From assembly GCF_000003195.3 (NCBI RefSeq), contig NC_012875.2, forward strand, positions 12,366,174-12,430,173: a DNA stretch of 64,000 nucleotides, in the 5' to 3' direction. Under the pieces are notes generated by a model that saw only the letters and a list, made by a program, of their open reading frames with translations, was not told where the DNA came from and ran no database searches. Below, in pieces: positions 45,899 through 57,800 of the stretch (positions within the stretch are counted from its first letter, which is position 1; each line of letters starts with the position of its first letter). The translations under genes and the position numbers were made by a program. This DNA comes from Sorghum bicolor. Lineage: Eukaryota > Streptophyta > Magnoliopsida > Poales > Poaceae.

Positions 45899-46789
45899 TT
45901 AATCTTCTGAATTACCTTCCTCTAGAGGTGGTGTCTCTAATGGTTCTTCTTCACTGGGGGTTCTCTGGTGAATCTCCCTCTTCTTGTAGTTATATTGCTC
46001 TTGCAGAATTATCTCTATTAATGTAGGTTGCTTGAAATTACCTGATTTCATACCTTGATTATTGAGATGTTTGATTGCTGCCTCAATGGTCCTCTGATCT
46101 TTTTCAAGTATTTCTTCCATTTGGTGATGATGTTGAACTTTATTTTGGAACCAGCTTTGGTCTTTTGCTATCTTGTCCAAAAGTAGTTCTGCTTCTCCAA
46201 GTGTAAGTTCAAAAAGTGACCCATCAGCAATTGCATCTAGGCTCTCACGAGCCTTTTGGGTTAATCTACAGTGGAAGGTTTGGATAAGTAACCATCTGGG
46301 CATTCCATGGAGAGGACATTTTGATATGTATCCTTTAAAACGCTTCCATGCTTCTAGAATGGTTTTTGTCTTCTGTTGTTGAAAGCAGATGATCTTTCTT
46401 CTTAAGGCAACTGATTTGGTAAATTTGCCTATGGAGAAGAACTTTGCTACAAAAGCCTTTGAGCAGTTCATCCAAGTATTGATATCTTCTTTGTTGGTAT
46501 AGAACCACTTCTTTGCTCTTCCTTCAAGTGAGAATGGAAAGAGACAAAACCGTATGATATCTTGGTTGAATCCGTCGACTTTGGTTGTGCTTGTAATCTC
46601 TAAGAAATTCTGCAAGTGTGTCTTAGCATCTTCATGTGCCTTTCCACTGAATTGTGTAACTTGTACCAAATTGATGAGGCTTGGCTTGGTTGGATGTTCA
46701 AGATTTCCTTCTTCTGCTTCGTGTCCTGGATTAGTGCAAATGTTCTCAAGACTTGGAGCAGAGAATTCTTGCAAGGTCTTCTGTGCCAT
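45899..46789 (-). CDS. Element L Gag protein, open frame of 296 aa
   Basis: Starts MAQKTLQEFSAPSLENICTN and has the retrotransposon Gag capsid fold signature: FSGKAHEDAKTHLQNFLEIT, FCLFPFSLEGRAKKWFYTNK, WMNCSKAFVAKFFSIGKF and LLIQTFHCRLTQKARESLDA. A coiled, Gln-rich C-terminus follows. It is open throughout, which is notable beside the broken neighbours. It begins about 290 bp after the primer site. No zinc knuckle and no protease follow: past its stop the element has only about 160 bp and then the inserted element A. It would supply particle protein; enzymes must come from a helper. Confidence 0.8.
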   Translation of the reverse strand: MAQKTLQEFSAPSLENICTNPGHEAEEGNLEHPTKPSLINLVQVTQFSGKAHEDAKTHLQNFLEITSTTKVDGFNQDIIRFCLFPFSLEGRAKKWFYTNKEDINTWMNCSKAFVAKFFSIGKFTKSVALRRKIICFQQQKTKTILEAWKRFKGYISKCPLHGMPRWLLIQTFHCRLTQKARESLDAIADGSLFELTLGEAELLLDKIAKDQSWFQNKVQHHHQMEEILEKDQRTIEAAIKHLNNQGMKSGNFKQPTLIEIILQEQYNYKKREIHQRTPSEEEPLETPPLEEGNSED

Positions 46790-47079
46790 AGATTCAGCAA
46801 TTGGTAGCTAGCTTCTTCTTTCTTTCTTGATTGCTTTGGTTCTGATGATGAAGAGTTGAATGTACCAAAGTCAATCCTGATATACCCTGTATAAAAATAT
46901 AAACATAGAAAAACAACAGGGTGAACCTGCCAAAGCAGAGGTGCCTTGTTATGATTCCTCACTTAGTAGCTGTTTATGCAATTATTTCTCCATAGTCTAG
47001 TCTATTATTTTATGTGAATAACCTTGACTGACTTCCTGACTTTCCTTACCGTCTCCCTGGCAACGGCGCCAGAAATGCT

Positions 47080-48551
47080 TGTTGACACTTACTAACACCA
47101 CTTGAATACTAGGTTGTCATCCCCAGCATGGTGCCAGAGTGTACAAAGGTATTTATGAATGTAAAGGCTCTCTTGAAAATAATCTATTCTATCCGCAAGC
47201 GCACAGATAAAATACCTCATTGTAGCATTTCACCAGGAAAAGTATTCCGGGTATCGTTATTTATATTTTGCTTAAGAGAACGGTGAAATTGGGTGAAATC
47301 TATCAAGACATAGACTAGAGATAAACTTGCAAGAACATGATTACTAATGAGAAATTCGTCACACTGTCACTTGCTTTGGCAGGGGGTAAGCCATAATAAT
47401 AATGATAATGAAATATAAGCTCATGGGTAAATAACACAGCGATTAGAAAATAGACTACTCCTCATATATGTAAGGTGACGTCGGAGTAGCTAGAGAATGG
47501 ATTCTAAGTATCTACTACCTACTACATCACAATCTACTCTAGTTATCTACAAGATCATATAGAGCATAAAAGACTCTTCATTCATGTATAAGGAACATTG
47601 CTAAAGTAAATCAGAACATAGCAAGACTTACTCCGCAATACAAATTCTGCCTATCCTATCGACAGAGGGTGGACTATATAAGAATCAATGAAGCTGTCAC
47701 CATCACGAACTACCACACGACCTGGCCAATAGGATACATTTGCAGGTAAATAACATCTAAGCGCCACACCCACATGTGATCTACCACTTAACTCCCGTGT
47801 GTCAAGAGCTAAGCGCTTTGCAAACTTATACATAAACTCATTATCAATCATAACTATATCAAATATAGAACTAGAGCAAACTAAGAACATAATAAATAGA
47901 GACATAATGCAATTAGAATAAAGTAGTAGAGAAAGATATGAAATAATACCAATCTTTATTGATGAAGATCCAAAATCTAGAGCGCTAGGCTCTACTTCTC
48001 TAATTCTATCTAATCAATCCTATAGAACTTGAAGGAATTGGGAGTAGCTAATTCTAATTCTCGGAGAGAAAATCCTAAACCCTAACTTTGATGGCTTCCT
48101 CTGATAATGATTTCTCCTCCTCCCCTGGGGTGGTGAGGCCTTGCTTATATAGCCCCCTCAAGTGAATGTGGGCTGTCGGATCAAACCGACCTTAATCGCA
48201 CGATTATTCTTGAAGATTAGAGGCGGTGGAGCACGATCTAGGAGACGGAGCCTGATTGGCTGCTGCAGGTGGCGGGCGCCCTGCCCCCGGGCCCGTCTGG
48301 CCTCTCGTTCGCTCCCGTGGCTTCCAGACTCTTCTAGATTAAGGAAAATTGTGCGACACGTAATTATCTCGTTATAAACCTGACGTGTGGGCCTTCTTTC
48401 CATATTTTTTGATAACCCCCTACAGAAATAAACAAACACCAAAACTCGTGGAATTCTGTCAAATAAAACCCTAATTCTAGGTGTTCGGTGCATATTGATC
48501 CTTTTCCATGTTTAGTTGACGGTTAAATTTAGTACGTAAGGACCGTCAACA
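47080..48551 (-). repeat. Element L, 5' LTR
   Basis: 1472 bp, TG...CA. The minus-strand primer site TGGCGCCGTTGCCAGGGAG lies just left of 47080, close to the primer site type known from Athila-like elements. Confidence 0.85.
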
Positions 48552-49647
48552 GCGCCCACTAAGTAAGATCTAAACATGTCTATAGCAAAGACAATAGCCA
48601 AAAGCTCTTTTTCTATTGTAATGTAATTGAGCTGTGGTCCGGACATGGTTTTGCTAGCGTAGGATGTGGCATAATGCTTTTTATCCTTGGTTTGTCCTAA
48701 AATGGCACCAGCCGCAAAATCGCTAGCATCACACATATCTCAAAAGGAAGATTCTAATCAGGTGGTTGGATAATCGGGGCTGAGATGAGTGCTTTCTTAA
48801 GAGTTTGAAAAGATTCATGACACTCATCACTAAAGATGAAAGGTGCATCCTCAGCTAGGAGACTAGTTAGGGGTCTAGCAATTTGAGAGAAGTTCTTGAT
48901 AAAGCATCTATAGAACCCTGCATGTCCCAAAAAGCTACGGATTCCTTTCACATTGGTGGGAGGTGAAAGTTTTTCAATAACTTCAATCTTTGCTTTATCC
49001 ACCTCTATACCACGTTCGGACACTTTATGTCCTAGTACTATTCCTTCCTGAACCATAAATTGGCATTTCTCCCAGTTCAGGATTAAGTGCTTTTCTTCAC
49101 ATCGCTGCAAGACTCTATCTAAATTCTCTAAACAATGATCGAAGGTTTTGCCATAGACGGTAAAATCATCCATGAAAACCTCCATGATCTTCTCAACCAT
49201 GTCCGAGAAAATAGACATCATGCACCGTTGGAAAGAAGCTGGAGCATTGCACAATCCGAACGACATTCGTCGGTATGCATATGTTCCATACGGGCATGTA
49301 AAGGTAGTCTTTTCTTGGTCATCTGGGTGGATTGGGATTTGGTGATATCCAGAATAACCATCAAGGAAACAGAAGAAAGAGTGGTTTGCAAGCCGTTCCA
49401 ACATTTCATCAATGAAGGGTAACGGAAAGTGATCTTTCTTTGTAGCCTTATTGAGTTTTCGATAGTCAATACGCATACGCCACCCAGTGACAATTCGTTG
49501 AGGGATGAGTTCATTCTTCTTATTCCTAACGACCGTCATTCCTCCTTTCTTTGGCACTACTTGGACAGGGCTAACCCACTCACTATGTGGCACAGGATAA
49601 ATAATCCCAACATGATAGAGTTTGAGGACCTCTTTCTTAACAACCTC
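48552..49647 (-). pseudogene. G2 reverse transcriptase and start of RNase H
   Basis: The minus-strand frame from 49647 is continuous with the gag frame and holds RT: SEWVSPVQVVPKKGGMTVV, MRIDYRKLNKATKKDHFPLP, FLDGYSGYHQIPIHPDDQEK, RRMSFGLCNAPASFQRCMMS and the catalytic FMDD within MEVFMDDFTVYG. RNase H begins at about 48736 (CDASDFAAGAILGQ; TIEKELLAIVFAIDMFRSYL) and is cut at 48552 by element L; it resumes at 28140. Breaks: TAG at 48754 and a one-base loss near 48737. Confidence 0.9.
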
Positions 49648-51480
49648 TCACATAGCATTGTTAAGTCTCCGTTGTGGTTCCCTTGAAGGTGTAAAATTGG
49701 GATCAATAGGGATACCATGAGTGTAGAGAATGGGACTAATGCTCGTGAGATCTTTGAGAGAGTAGCCAAATGCTGATCTATGCCTTTCAAGAATAGTGAC
49801 AAGTTGTTGTGTTTCATAATTGGAAAGCTTGTCACTGACAATTACTGGAGTTTTTGGGTTGTTGTGTAAAAAGACATATCTAAGGCCAGAAGGAAGAGGT
49901 TTTAACTCTATCGAAGGAGGTGAAGGTTGTTCATTTTTGTCTAGCTCAACGGGTTCTACCAACTCTTCTTCTTCTTGAACAAAGTGTTCATGATTAAAGA
50001 ATGGTTGGGCCATCTCCTCTTGAGTCAGCATTAAGATCTCCTCAATAGGATCTGGTTCAAGTTTGGGTTCCACTATCGAGTTAATCGATCTAGCAAGAGG
50101 AACAACAATAGTGGAATTCCCAACCTTGAAGTCTAAATGACCTTGTTGTGGTTGTTCTTGTAGAAGTTTCATGATTGGTCTGTCAATCAAGAGAGGAATC
50201 TTCGATATGTCAAAAATGTGAAAATCTAGACATATTCCAGAGTCCTTGATTCTAACAGGAACTGCCCTTAATACCCCATGGCATTCTAGAATTAATCCAG
50301 ATGGACTTTGTAAAAGTTTTTGAGATGGGGTTATGGACTCGTTGGGATAAAGAGTGTCAGCTAACTCCTTGGAAATAACATTTATCCCAACATATGGATT
50401 GTAGTGGACCTTCCTAGCGGACCCTCTAATTTGGCATAGAAAAATGGTTGAAGGAGTGATGATCCGAGCTACCTCAGGAGACAGCTCTGCTTCTGTTAGC
50501 CATTCATAACTTAGAATAGACGAAAGGCTTTTGATGTGTTCTATGTTAACGGATTCTACTCTTAGAACGGATTGAGTGGTCCCTACTAGAGGTTGTGTTT
50601 GGATAGGAAAATTCGAGGTGTTTCCATAATCTTCAAAAAGATCTTCCTCGAATTCAAAGGGATGCTCTAAAGGTGGTGGTTCATCATCCCTTAGTTGGTT
50701 TTGCATTCCCTTATCAGAAGGTTTCTCTACAACCAAATTAATAGATGGGTCAGGTGGAATTTCTAACTCGGTTGCAAGTTCCTCATCTTTTGGTTTAGGA
50801 TCAGGTTTGACTTCTTTTTCTTCTTCAGGAAACTCATCAGAAATGCCTGTGTAAGGGGTATTTTCAAGGATTCTTTCTAGGATAGCTCTCTCCTCATCTA
50901 TGAGTTTGTGTGCAAATGAGCCTCCTAAAGCAATGTCAAGGTGAAGAGCAGCTTCCATGTTTAGACCACGATAAAAGTGGTAGGACAATACATGGTCAGG
51001 TAGGGAAAGGTTTGGACCAGAATTGGTAAGGCTTGTGAACCTAGCCCAAGCTGCTCCTAAAGTTTCCTTCTCTCTTTGTTTGAATGTAAGAATTTTGATT
51101 CTAAGGTCAGCGATTCGAAAAAGTGGGAAGAAAGCGAGACAAAAGTTGTCCCAAAGTTCATCCCAATTTCCATTAACGCCTCCTACAGAATGAGCATACC
51201 ACTTTTTTGCCCTTCCCAAAAGGGAGAATAGAAATAATTTCCGTTTAAGGGTTTCTTGTGTCATGCCGGCAATAGATCGGTAAGAGCACAATTGCTCGAA
51301 TTCTCTAAAGTGGGTGTATGGATCTTCATCTACTTGCCCAGAGAAGGGTTGCTCCTGAATCATGGCTATTAGATCAGGGGCGAGGTCGTAGCCATCTGTA
51401 AGAATTGGATGTGATGATGGTGGTGGCTCTAATAACTCGCCCTTTGGAGCAAAGAATTTATAGATATGAGTGAAATCCAT
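49648..51480 (-). pseudogene. G2 gag and protease-like region
   Basis: From ATG 51480 (MDFTHIYKFFAPKGELLEPP) a 610-residue frame covers the Gag capsid (PFSGQVDEDPYTHFREFEQL; FLFSLLGRAKKWYAHSVGG; WDELWDNFCLAFFPLFRIAD) and an acidic linker. A protease-like stretch follows (ARKVHYNPYVGINVISKELA), with no canonical DTG/DSG. Some Athila-like elements look like this. The frame ends in a TGA at 49648 and then continues in the same frame into RT, so one point mutation separates gag from pol. The start is the first ATG after the primer site with Gag homology. Confidence 0.85.
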
Positions 51481-51598
51481 GTGGTATGGTGAAAATGGTA
51501 AGACGAGTGTGGTAAAAAAGAAAAAGAAAAAGGATACACGGACGACTTGGTTCGAAACTAGCACAGCTACCGCTCCTCGACAACGGTGCCAGAAAGCT

Positions 51599-52148
51599 TG
51601 TTTGGTATTTTAAATGCAAACAGAAAAATCCGCAAGCGCACGGATACCGATGTAGCTTTCACCCGGGAGTATTCCAAAGTATCGATTTTCCATAGGGAAC
51701 GTGAGTGTACTAATTAAGATTCAAGATCGCTCAAGGATAACTATATAATTATTGTTGGTGGGAAGAGAGGAAGTTTCCTGAGAGTTCTCTAGTTGATCTA
51801 AGAATCAAGAATGACTTCAAAGATTATTTATTTCGGGACATCAGAACACTAACCATAGAAAGAGATGAGAAGGGGCTAGGAAGCTCTGACTACGGTCCTA
51901 CAAACACTGATCCAAACGAGGTGGAATGCGTCGACCGTTAGGGCTGTCACTACCCTGGGGCTGGTCGGGGCACCTTATATAGCATAGGAAGAGTAGCCCC
52001 CAAGAAATCTAGGAAGAGTAGCCCCCAAGGAATTTCCACGTCATCGATCCGCGTCACGTTATTCTCCACCATCCTATCAAACCAACCTTAATCGCGTGAT
52101 TTTCCTCGATCCTTAGAGTCGGTGGGGCATAATCCCCGAAGTGGACCC
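51599..52148 (-). repeat. 5' LTR of G2, truncated by insertion of element B
   Basis: The plus-strand left end TGTTTGGTATTTTAAATG follows the primer site (GGTGCCAGAAAGCT, about 51585-51598; TGGCACCGTTGTCG on the minus strand). CCGCAAGCGCACGGAT is shared with the L LTRs. The right part (TTAATCGCGTGATTTTC; GGTGGGGCATAATCC) also resembles L near 29257-29310, so G2 and L are related. It stops at 52148 where B starts. Confidence 0.75.
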
Positions 52149-52862
52149 TATTGACACCGTTTTTGGACACGTATCCAGGACCAGTAGAGTGCGGATCGGC
52201 AAGATGGGGCAACAGTAACTGGTCTGCAAAAGACTTGCCGATGAGGATGGTTGCCGATGAAGGGACGGTTGAATGTGACTAAGTCCATACTGGTGATGCG
52301 TTCATACCGATGGTTAGCGTTAACTTTTGCTGATGGCTATGATGAGGAGCCTGCCGATGATACAGAAGGAAGGCATGAAGGTTGCCGATTGGTCCGTGGT
52401 GGTGTCCCAGTTCGTCACGAGGAGATAGTTTTGTGTTTTCCTTAGTTATTTAAATCGTTTTGTGTACGGATTCTGTTTAATTTGGAATTCGAGTCCTAGT
52501 CATGTCTGATTGTAGCTCTTTGAGCAGGGTATAAATGTAGACCCTAGGGACTTGTAATTGATATCTATCAATCAATCAAATACAAGTTTTTACTCATATT
52601 CCAGCATCTACTTTTTCGACGACTTCGTCATATTTTCCTTTTTCATTACAAGTTCTTAAGAGTTCGTCGACTTAAGTTTGGCATATTCTCAAGTTCCACG
52701 TGAATACCTCTTGGCCGTGGCATCCGGGCGCATCGCTGTTGTCGGGACCAAAGTATTCGAGTTATTACCTTTGCCGATAGAAAGGTCAAATCGGCTGGCA
52801 CGCCTTAACGTTTGAATCGGGTATTAGCCCTTTGTGTTTGCAGATCAGCTTTTGCATCAACA
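52149..52862 (+). repeat. Element B 5' LTR
   Basis: 714 bp. The first bases are TATTGACACC, so the canonical TG start has mutated to TA. TATAAATG at 52530-52537 is the likely promoter. The primer site TGGCACGCCCAGTGGGAC follows at about 52870. Confidence 0.9.
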
Positions 52863-52909
52863 CATCTTTTGGCACGCCCAGTGGGACAAAAGTCAAAATC
52901 AAGATCAAC

Positions 52910-54949
52910 ATGTCGACTACCGAGTTCGACTTGGAGAACATCATCCCAGTGACAGAAGCTAGCCTCAAGGATGAGCAGAAGCAAGCTATTGCGAATGCTA
53001 TGGAGGATTACAAGCAACAATGTCTCAAGGCCTTCAGCATAAACAGGAGTGGCGAAGTGATCCAGAAAGAAGCACTGCCTGCACCTCGGCAGGTTACCTT
53101 TGACGCCAATCCTGGTAAACTCCAAGACATGGTCGATAGTGCTATCAATTGTGCCTTGATCAACCAAGCTGGTGTGCTGTCCAATACAGTTTTCAATGCC
53201 GTGGCTAGGACTTTCAAAGAAGGACAATTGCCACCGAATTATGTGGGCCCTGTCTATCATCAGCCAAGATCGCCAGTGGTGACGGCTCCATCGGCTGCTA
53301 CGGCCGCTGCAGGCACGGAAACTACTGTTCCTCCAAGCACGCTAGGAGTCTCTAATGGGCAATCCACGCCGATGCCGTCCAATCCATCAACATCGGATGA
53401 GTCGATCAAGCTTACTACAGATCTATTGGCATCAGCAATGTCAGGATCCGCTCCTCCTAATTGGTGGGGTTTTGGTATGCCCCCGGAATACTTGTTGAAG
53501 ACACCTGGCACATCTTAGGCGGCTGATATGAGAGGCAAGGCTCCTATGGCATCGGCACCTCCAAATATGCCGATGAATCAGAGTCTCTAGTATACTACAA
53601 CTACTACTGCCAGGCCTTACACTGGGAACTCTCAAGCTCCAACGTTCTAGATGCCTAATGCATCGGCAGATTCAATGCCGACGCAACAGAGGTTTATGAC
53701 TCAGCCAGGGTATGTCAATTCAATGATGACGCCCAATTACCAGTAATCGGCAGGACCTATGCCGATGAATCCTAATAGTGGATACCTTGAGCACCAGGTC
53801 TTTCCACAAATGCCCTAGCAGAATCATCAGGTTATAGGGTTTCAACAAGGCCAGATCTACCCTGGATTCCAGAACCAAGGGGTGGTCAATCAGCCGATGA
53901 ATCTCGGCCAGCAGGTTGGTGGTCAGCAGATCGGTGGTCAGCAATTTGGTGGTCAACAACTTGGTGGTCAGCAGGTTGGCGGCCAAATGATTAACCCAAT
54001 GTTCCATGCGGATCGCGCGCCGCATAGACACGTGGAGGCATATCAGCAAATCCCGGAGCCGCAACCGCCTCATCGGCAAGATGCCGATGCTTATTGGGCC
54101 GATAAGATTGCTGAAGTAATGAGAGATCAATTTGGGATAAAACCCAAAGTCAATACTTACTCTTATCGGACACCATATCCTCCTGTATACGATTTAATCC
54201 CACTTCCAAATCGGTACAAGGTACCAGATTTCACTAAGTTTTCTGGACAGGATGATACATCAACCATGGAACACGTCAACAGGTTCATCATTCAGTGTGG
54301 AGAAGCTGCTAACAGGGACGAGTTAAGAGTTTGCCTGTCCTCGTCATCATTATCGGGATCGGCTTTCACTTGGTTTATATCATTATCTCCTAACTAAGTG
54401 ATTACTTGGGCCGATCTAGAGAAGCAATTCCACAAATACTTCTTTTCTGGAGTCCATGAGAAGAAGATCATAGATTTAGTCAAATTGAGGCAACACAATG
54501 ATGAATCGGTTGAAAGTTTTGTGCAGAGGATACGAGAAGTCAAGAACAAATGCTGTAGTCTGGTTTTGGATGATCGGCAGCTAGCCGATTTGGCTTTCCA
54601 GGGTTTGTTGCCACACATCAGGGATATGTATGCATCTCAAGAGTTTGAAAGCTTAAGTCATTTGGTGCAGAGAGTTTCTGATCCAGATATCAAGCCTTTT
54701 GAGCCCAAGAGAGCATGGAACAAGAAGGTATCATTTGTGGATGAAGCAGCAAGCTCGGACTCTGAGGAGGAACCAGTCTTCGGCTTGGCAGAATGGGTAA
54801 AAAATAAGAAGCCAATGTCTTGTCCTTTTGGGCACAAAGAGCCAGAGAAGTTCGCATTTGACATCACCAAAGCCGATAGGATATTTGACTTTCTACTTCA
54901 GGAGGGCCAGATCAAATTGTCGCCCAATCATGTAATTCCATCGACTTAA
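52910..54949 (+). pseudogene. Element B gag
   Basis: Starts MSTTEFDLENIIPVTEASLK at ATG 52910. It has the same plan as in A, with one more GGQQ repeat (about 53910-53990). Stops: TAG at 53516, 53588 and 53648, TAA at 53745, and a further TAA at 54395 where A keeps Ser. The capsid core (VPDFTKFSGQDDTSTMEHVN; WADLEKQFHKYFFSGVHEKK) is otherwise well kept. At the end of the first Gag frame A has TAG and B has TAA two codons later, so the two copies were inactivated independently. Confidence 0.85.
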
Positions 54950-55927
54950 GAATTAAAGAAGATGAAGTACTGCAAATGGCACAATGCAACTTCTCACAGC
55001 ACCAATGAGTGCAAAGTTTTTAGACAACAGCTGCAAGGCTATAGAATCTGGGAGGATCAAATTTGACAGCTCCAAAACCCAGAAGCTGATGAAGATTGAT
55101 CAACACCCTTTCCCAACAAATATGTTGGATGCTAAGGGAAAGGCCAAGGTCTTAACATCGGAAGCAGCTGAAAGAAGTGCATCGGTAGATCCTCAGCATC
55201 AGATCACTACTGCCGATGCAAAAGGAAAAGGCTTGATCCAGGAGGGAACTAACTCAGGAAGGCCTCCCCGATCTGGTACTGTAATAACTCACAGAAGGCC
55301 TCGGGAGACTTGGCAGCAACGTGAGGATCGGTATCGGTATCGGCACCAGCAGGAGGGCTATCGTCGGGAAGAGGAAAGACGCTGACAAGAATGGAATCGG
55401 CACAGAGATCACTGGAATTGTCCGTTCTTCATCTATTGTTGGGAGGAAAATATCAAGCTTCCTACTGTTAGAGACTGCCCATAATGTAATGGTTATGATC
55501 GGTATGACAGATCAAATCGGCAGTATCAAGACAATAACCGCCGGTTTTATAGGCCAATTAGGGGGAGAGCGTCCGTTCATGATCGACGGGGGGCAGGCTC
55601 AGTGTGCACGACAGGCTTGGTGATCGTGTTGAATATTTTCCCAGGAACTAGGAAGAGCTTGAAGAAATGGCTAATGCACGGGTTCCCGATGAGTTCATAT
55701 TCTGCAGGGATGCCAATACATATCGGATGGAATCAAGAGAGAATCGTCACCCATCGGTAAGGCAGCAACAACTTCCTCCATGGTGTCCAGAGGGATTGAC
55801 TAGGACACAGAAAAGGAGGCTGCAGCGCGAAAGACGAGAAGAGTTGAACAAGGGCGAGAACTCTGGCCAGCTTGGGGATCAGTAACAATCAGATCCTAAG
55901 GGAAAAGGTCCATCGGCAGACGTCAAC
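54950..55927 (+). pseudogene. Element B gag C-terminal linker
   Basis: Zinc-like CKWHNATSHSTNECKVF, then Arg-rich and charged linker sequence, in shifting frames. 55667-55885 reads LPPWCPEGLTRTQKRRLQRE and ends at a TAA. It links capsid to protease. Confidence 0.75.
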
Positions 55928-56590
55928 ATGGTATTTATATTGCCGATGGAATTCCTTGCGCCGTCCAGTGATGATGAGTTGGAGTTTTCTGACCAAATAG
56001 CTCAGTTGGCTCTGGATGCGATGACAGCCATCTTCGAAAAGTCTGCCGATGATGAAAGGCGACATCTTAAGGCTCTGTTTGTCAAAGGAAGAGTGGATGG
56101 TCAGCCGATAACCAAAATTTTAATTGATGGTGGAGCTGCTATCAATATCATGCCATATGCAGTGTATCGGAAGCTTGGAAAGGGGGATCAGGATTTAACC
56201 AAGACCGATATGATGCTCAAAGACTTTGTGGGGAATGTGTCTCCAGTTACGGGAACAATATGTGTTGAATTAACTATCGTCAGCAAGACCTTGCCAACAA
56301 CCTTCTTCATGATCAGTGGAAAAGGTGCTTACAATCTGTTGCTGGGGAGAGATTGGATTCATGCCAATTGTTGTATCCCGTCTACAATGCACCGGTGCTT
56401 GGTTCAGTGGGTAGGTGACAAGATTGAAATTGTCCCGGGAGACTCTTCATATGTCATTGCATCGGCAGAGACAGACACCTATGAAAGGACTAGGTGTATT
56501 TCAGGAGAAGTTTGGGAAAAGGATTTTCTCAAAGTTGCTGATTACGAAATTCCACCGATCCAAGCAGTCGGTTCTGACGAAGGTTTTTAA
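55928..56590 (+). CDS. Element B protease region
   Basis: Open for 220 residues. The active site ILIDGGAAINIMPY has Asp at residue 67 of this frame (D-G-G-A in place of the common D-S/T-G-A). GKGAYNLLLGRDWIHANCCI follows. The frame has the region that is deleted in A. It ends in TAATG, so its stop shares one base with the pol start, and pol lies in the -1 frame; both copies keep this. The upstream start is arbitrary: in a live element it would be part of gag-pro. Confidence 0.75.
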   Translation: MVFILPMEFLAPSSDDELEFSDQIAQLALDAMTAIFEKSADDERRHLKALFVKGRVDGQPITKILIDGGAAINIMPYAVYRKLGKGDQDLTKTDMMLKDFVGNVSPVTGTICVELTIVSKTLPTTFFMISGKGAYNLLLGRDWIHANCCIPSTMHRCLVQWVGDKIEIVPGDSSYVIASAETDTYERTRCISGEVWEKDFLKVADYEIPPIQAVGSDEGF

Positions 56591-57800
56591 TGGATAGGTT
56601 CGCCGATGATGGAAAATTAGGCCAGGGATTCACATCGGCTGATGATTTAGTAGAAGTAGATATAGGTAGTGGTGATAAGCCTAGACCTACTTTTATTAGT
56701 GCTAAGTTAAATTCTGAGTGTAAGCAGCAGTTGACTGATTTGTTAATGGAATATAAAGATTGCTTTGGTTGGAATTATACTGAGATGCCTGGTTTAGACC
56801 GATCGATTGTTGAACATCGGTTGCCTATCAAGTCTGGATTTTGGCCACATCAACAGCCAGCTTGCCGATGTAATCCTAATATTCTTCCTAATATTAAGGC
56901 CGAAATAACCAAACTTATTGAAGCTAAATTTATTCGGCAGTGTCGGTATGCCGAATGGATTTCCAATGTTGTTCTGGTTTACAAGAAAAATGGGAAGCTT
57001 CGTGTCTGCATTGATTTCAGAAATCTTAGTAAAGCTACACCGATGGATGGCTACCCAATGCCAGTTGCCGATCTGCTGGTTGACGCTGTGGCTGGGCATC
57101 GGATTATCAGCTTTATGGATGGCAATGCAGGGTACAATCAAATATTCATGGCTGAAGAGGACATTCCAAAGACTGCATTTAGATGTCCTGGTCATGTTGG
57201 GTTGTTTGAATGGATAGTCATGACCTTTGGCTTGAAGAATGCTGGTGCTACTTATCAGAGGGCTATGAATTTTATTTTTCATGAGTTCATTGGCAAATTG
57301 GTGGAAATCTATATTGATGATGTGGTAGTTAAGTCTAGAAACTTCACAAAGCATCTTGCCGATTTACAAAAGGTGTTGGAATGCACAAGGAAGCATGGTT
57401 TAAAGATGAATCCCAACAAGTGTGCATTTGGTGTATCGGCAGGGCAATTTCTTGGCTTCATGGTGCATCAAAGGGGAATCGAAATTAGTCGGAGATCCAT
57501 TGATGCTATCAACAAAATAGTTGCCCCTACCAACAAGACTGAGCTCCAATCCTTGATCGGCAAGGTAAATTTTATCAGGAGGTTTATCTCTAATTTATCT
57601 CGTAAAATTCGTGCTTTCAGTCCTTTACTTAAGTTGAAGGCCGATCAAGAGTTTGTCTAGGGGAAAGAACAACAATTGGCCTTCGATGAAATCAAGAATT
57701 ATTTGGTAAATCCTCCAGTTCTGATTCCACCTCAGCAAGGGAAGCCCTTTAGATTGTATTTGTCTACCGATGGGATGGTCATCGGTTCGGCTTTAATTCA
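56590..57800 (+). pseudogene. Element B reverse transcriptase and truncated first RNase H
   Basis: RT is open from ATG 56590 to TAG 57658-57660 (Trp codon in A), with YIDD at residues 241-244, LRVCIDFRNLSKAT and SFMDGNAGYNQIFMAEED. The following RNase H starts normally (RLYLSTDGMVIGSALIQEF) but then jumps from GAATTT to TGGCACTATC. About 220 bp present in A is missing, including most of RNase H 1. Confidence 0.85.

Larger units (their letters stand above)
28141..48551 (-). mobile_element. Element L: Gypsy-type LTR element with gag but no pol (itself interrupted)
   Basis: LTRs at 28141-29617 (3') and 47080-48551 (5') have TGTTGACAC...CCGTCAACA ends. The minus-strand polypurine tract GCTTGGGGGAATT is next to 29617. 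The minus-strand primer site TGGCGCCGTTGCCAGGGAG lies at about 47055-47073. Target copies GCCCC (28136-28140) and GCGCC (48552-48556) differ by one base. After removing the nested Tat element A, L is about 8.1 kb and holds gag and a 3' ORF, but no protease, RT, RNase H or integrase. That makes it non-autonomous. LTR ends, primer region and 3' non-coding DNA resemble its host G2, so G2-type elements are its likely helper. Confidence 0.8.
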
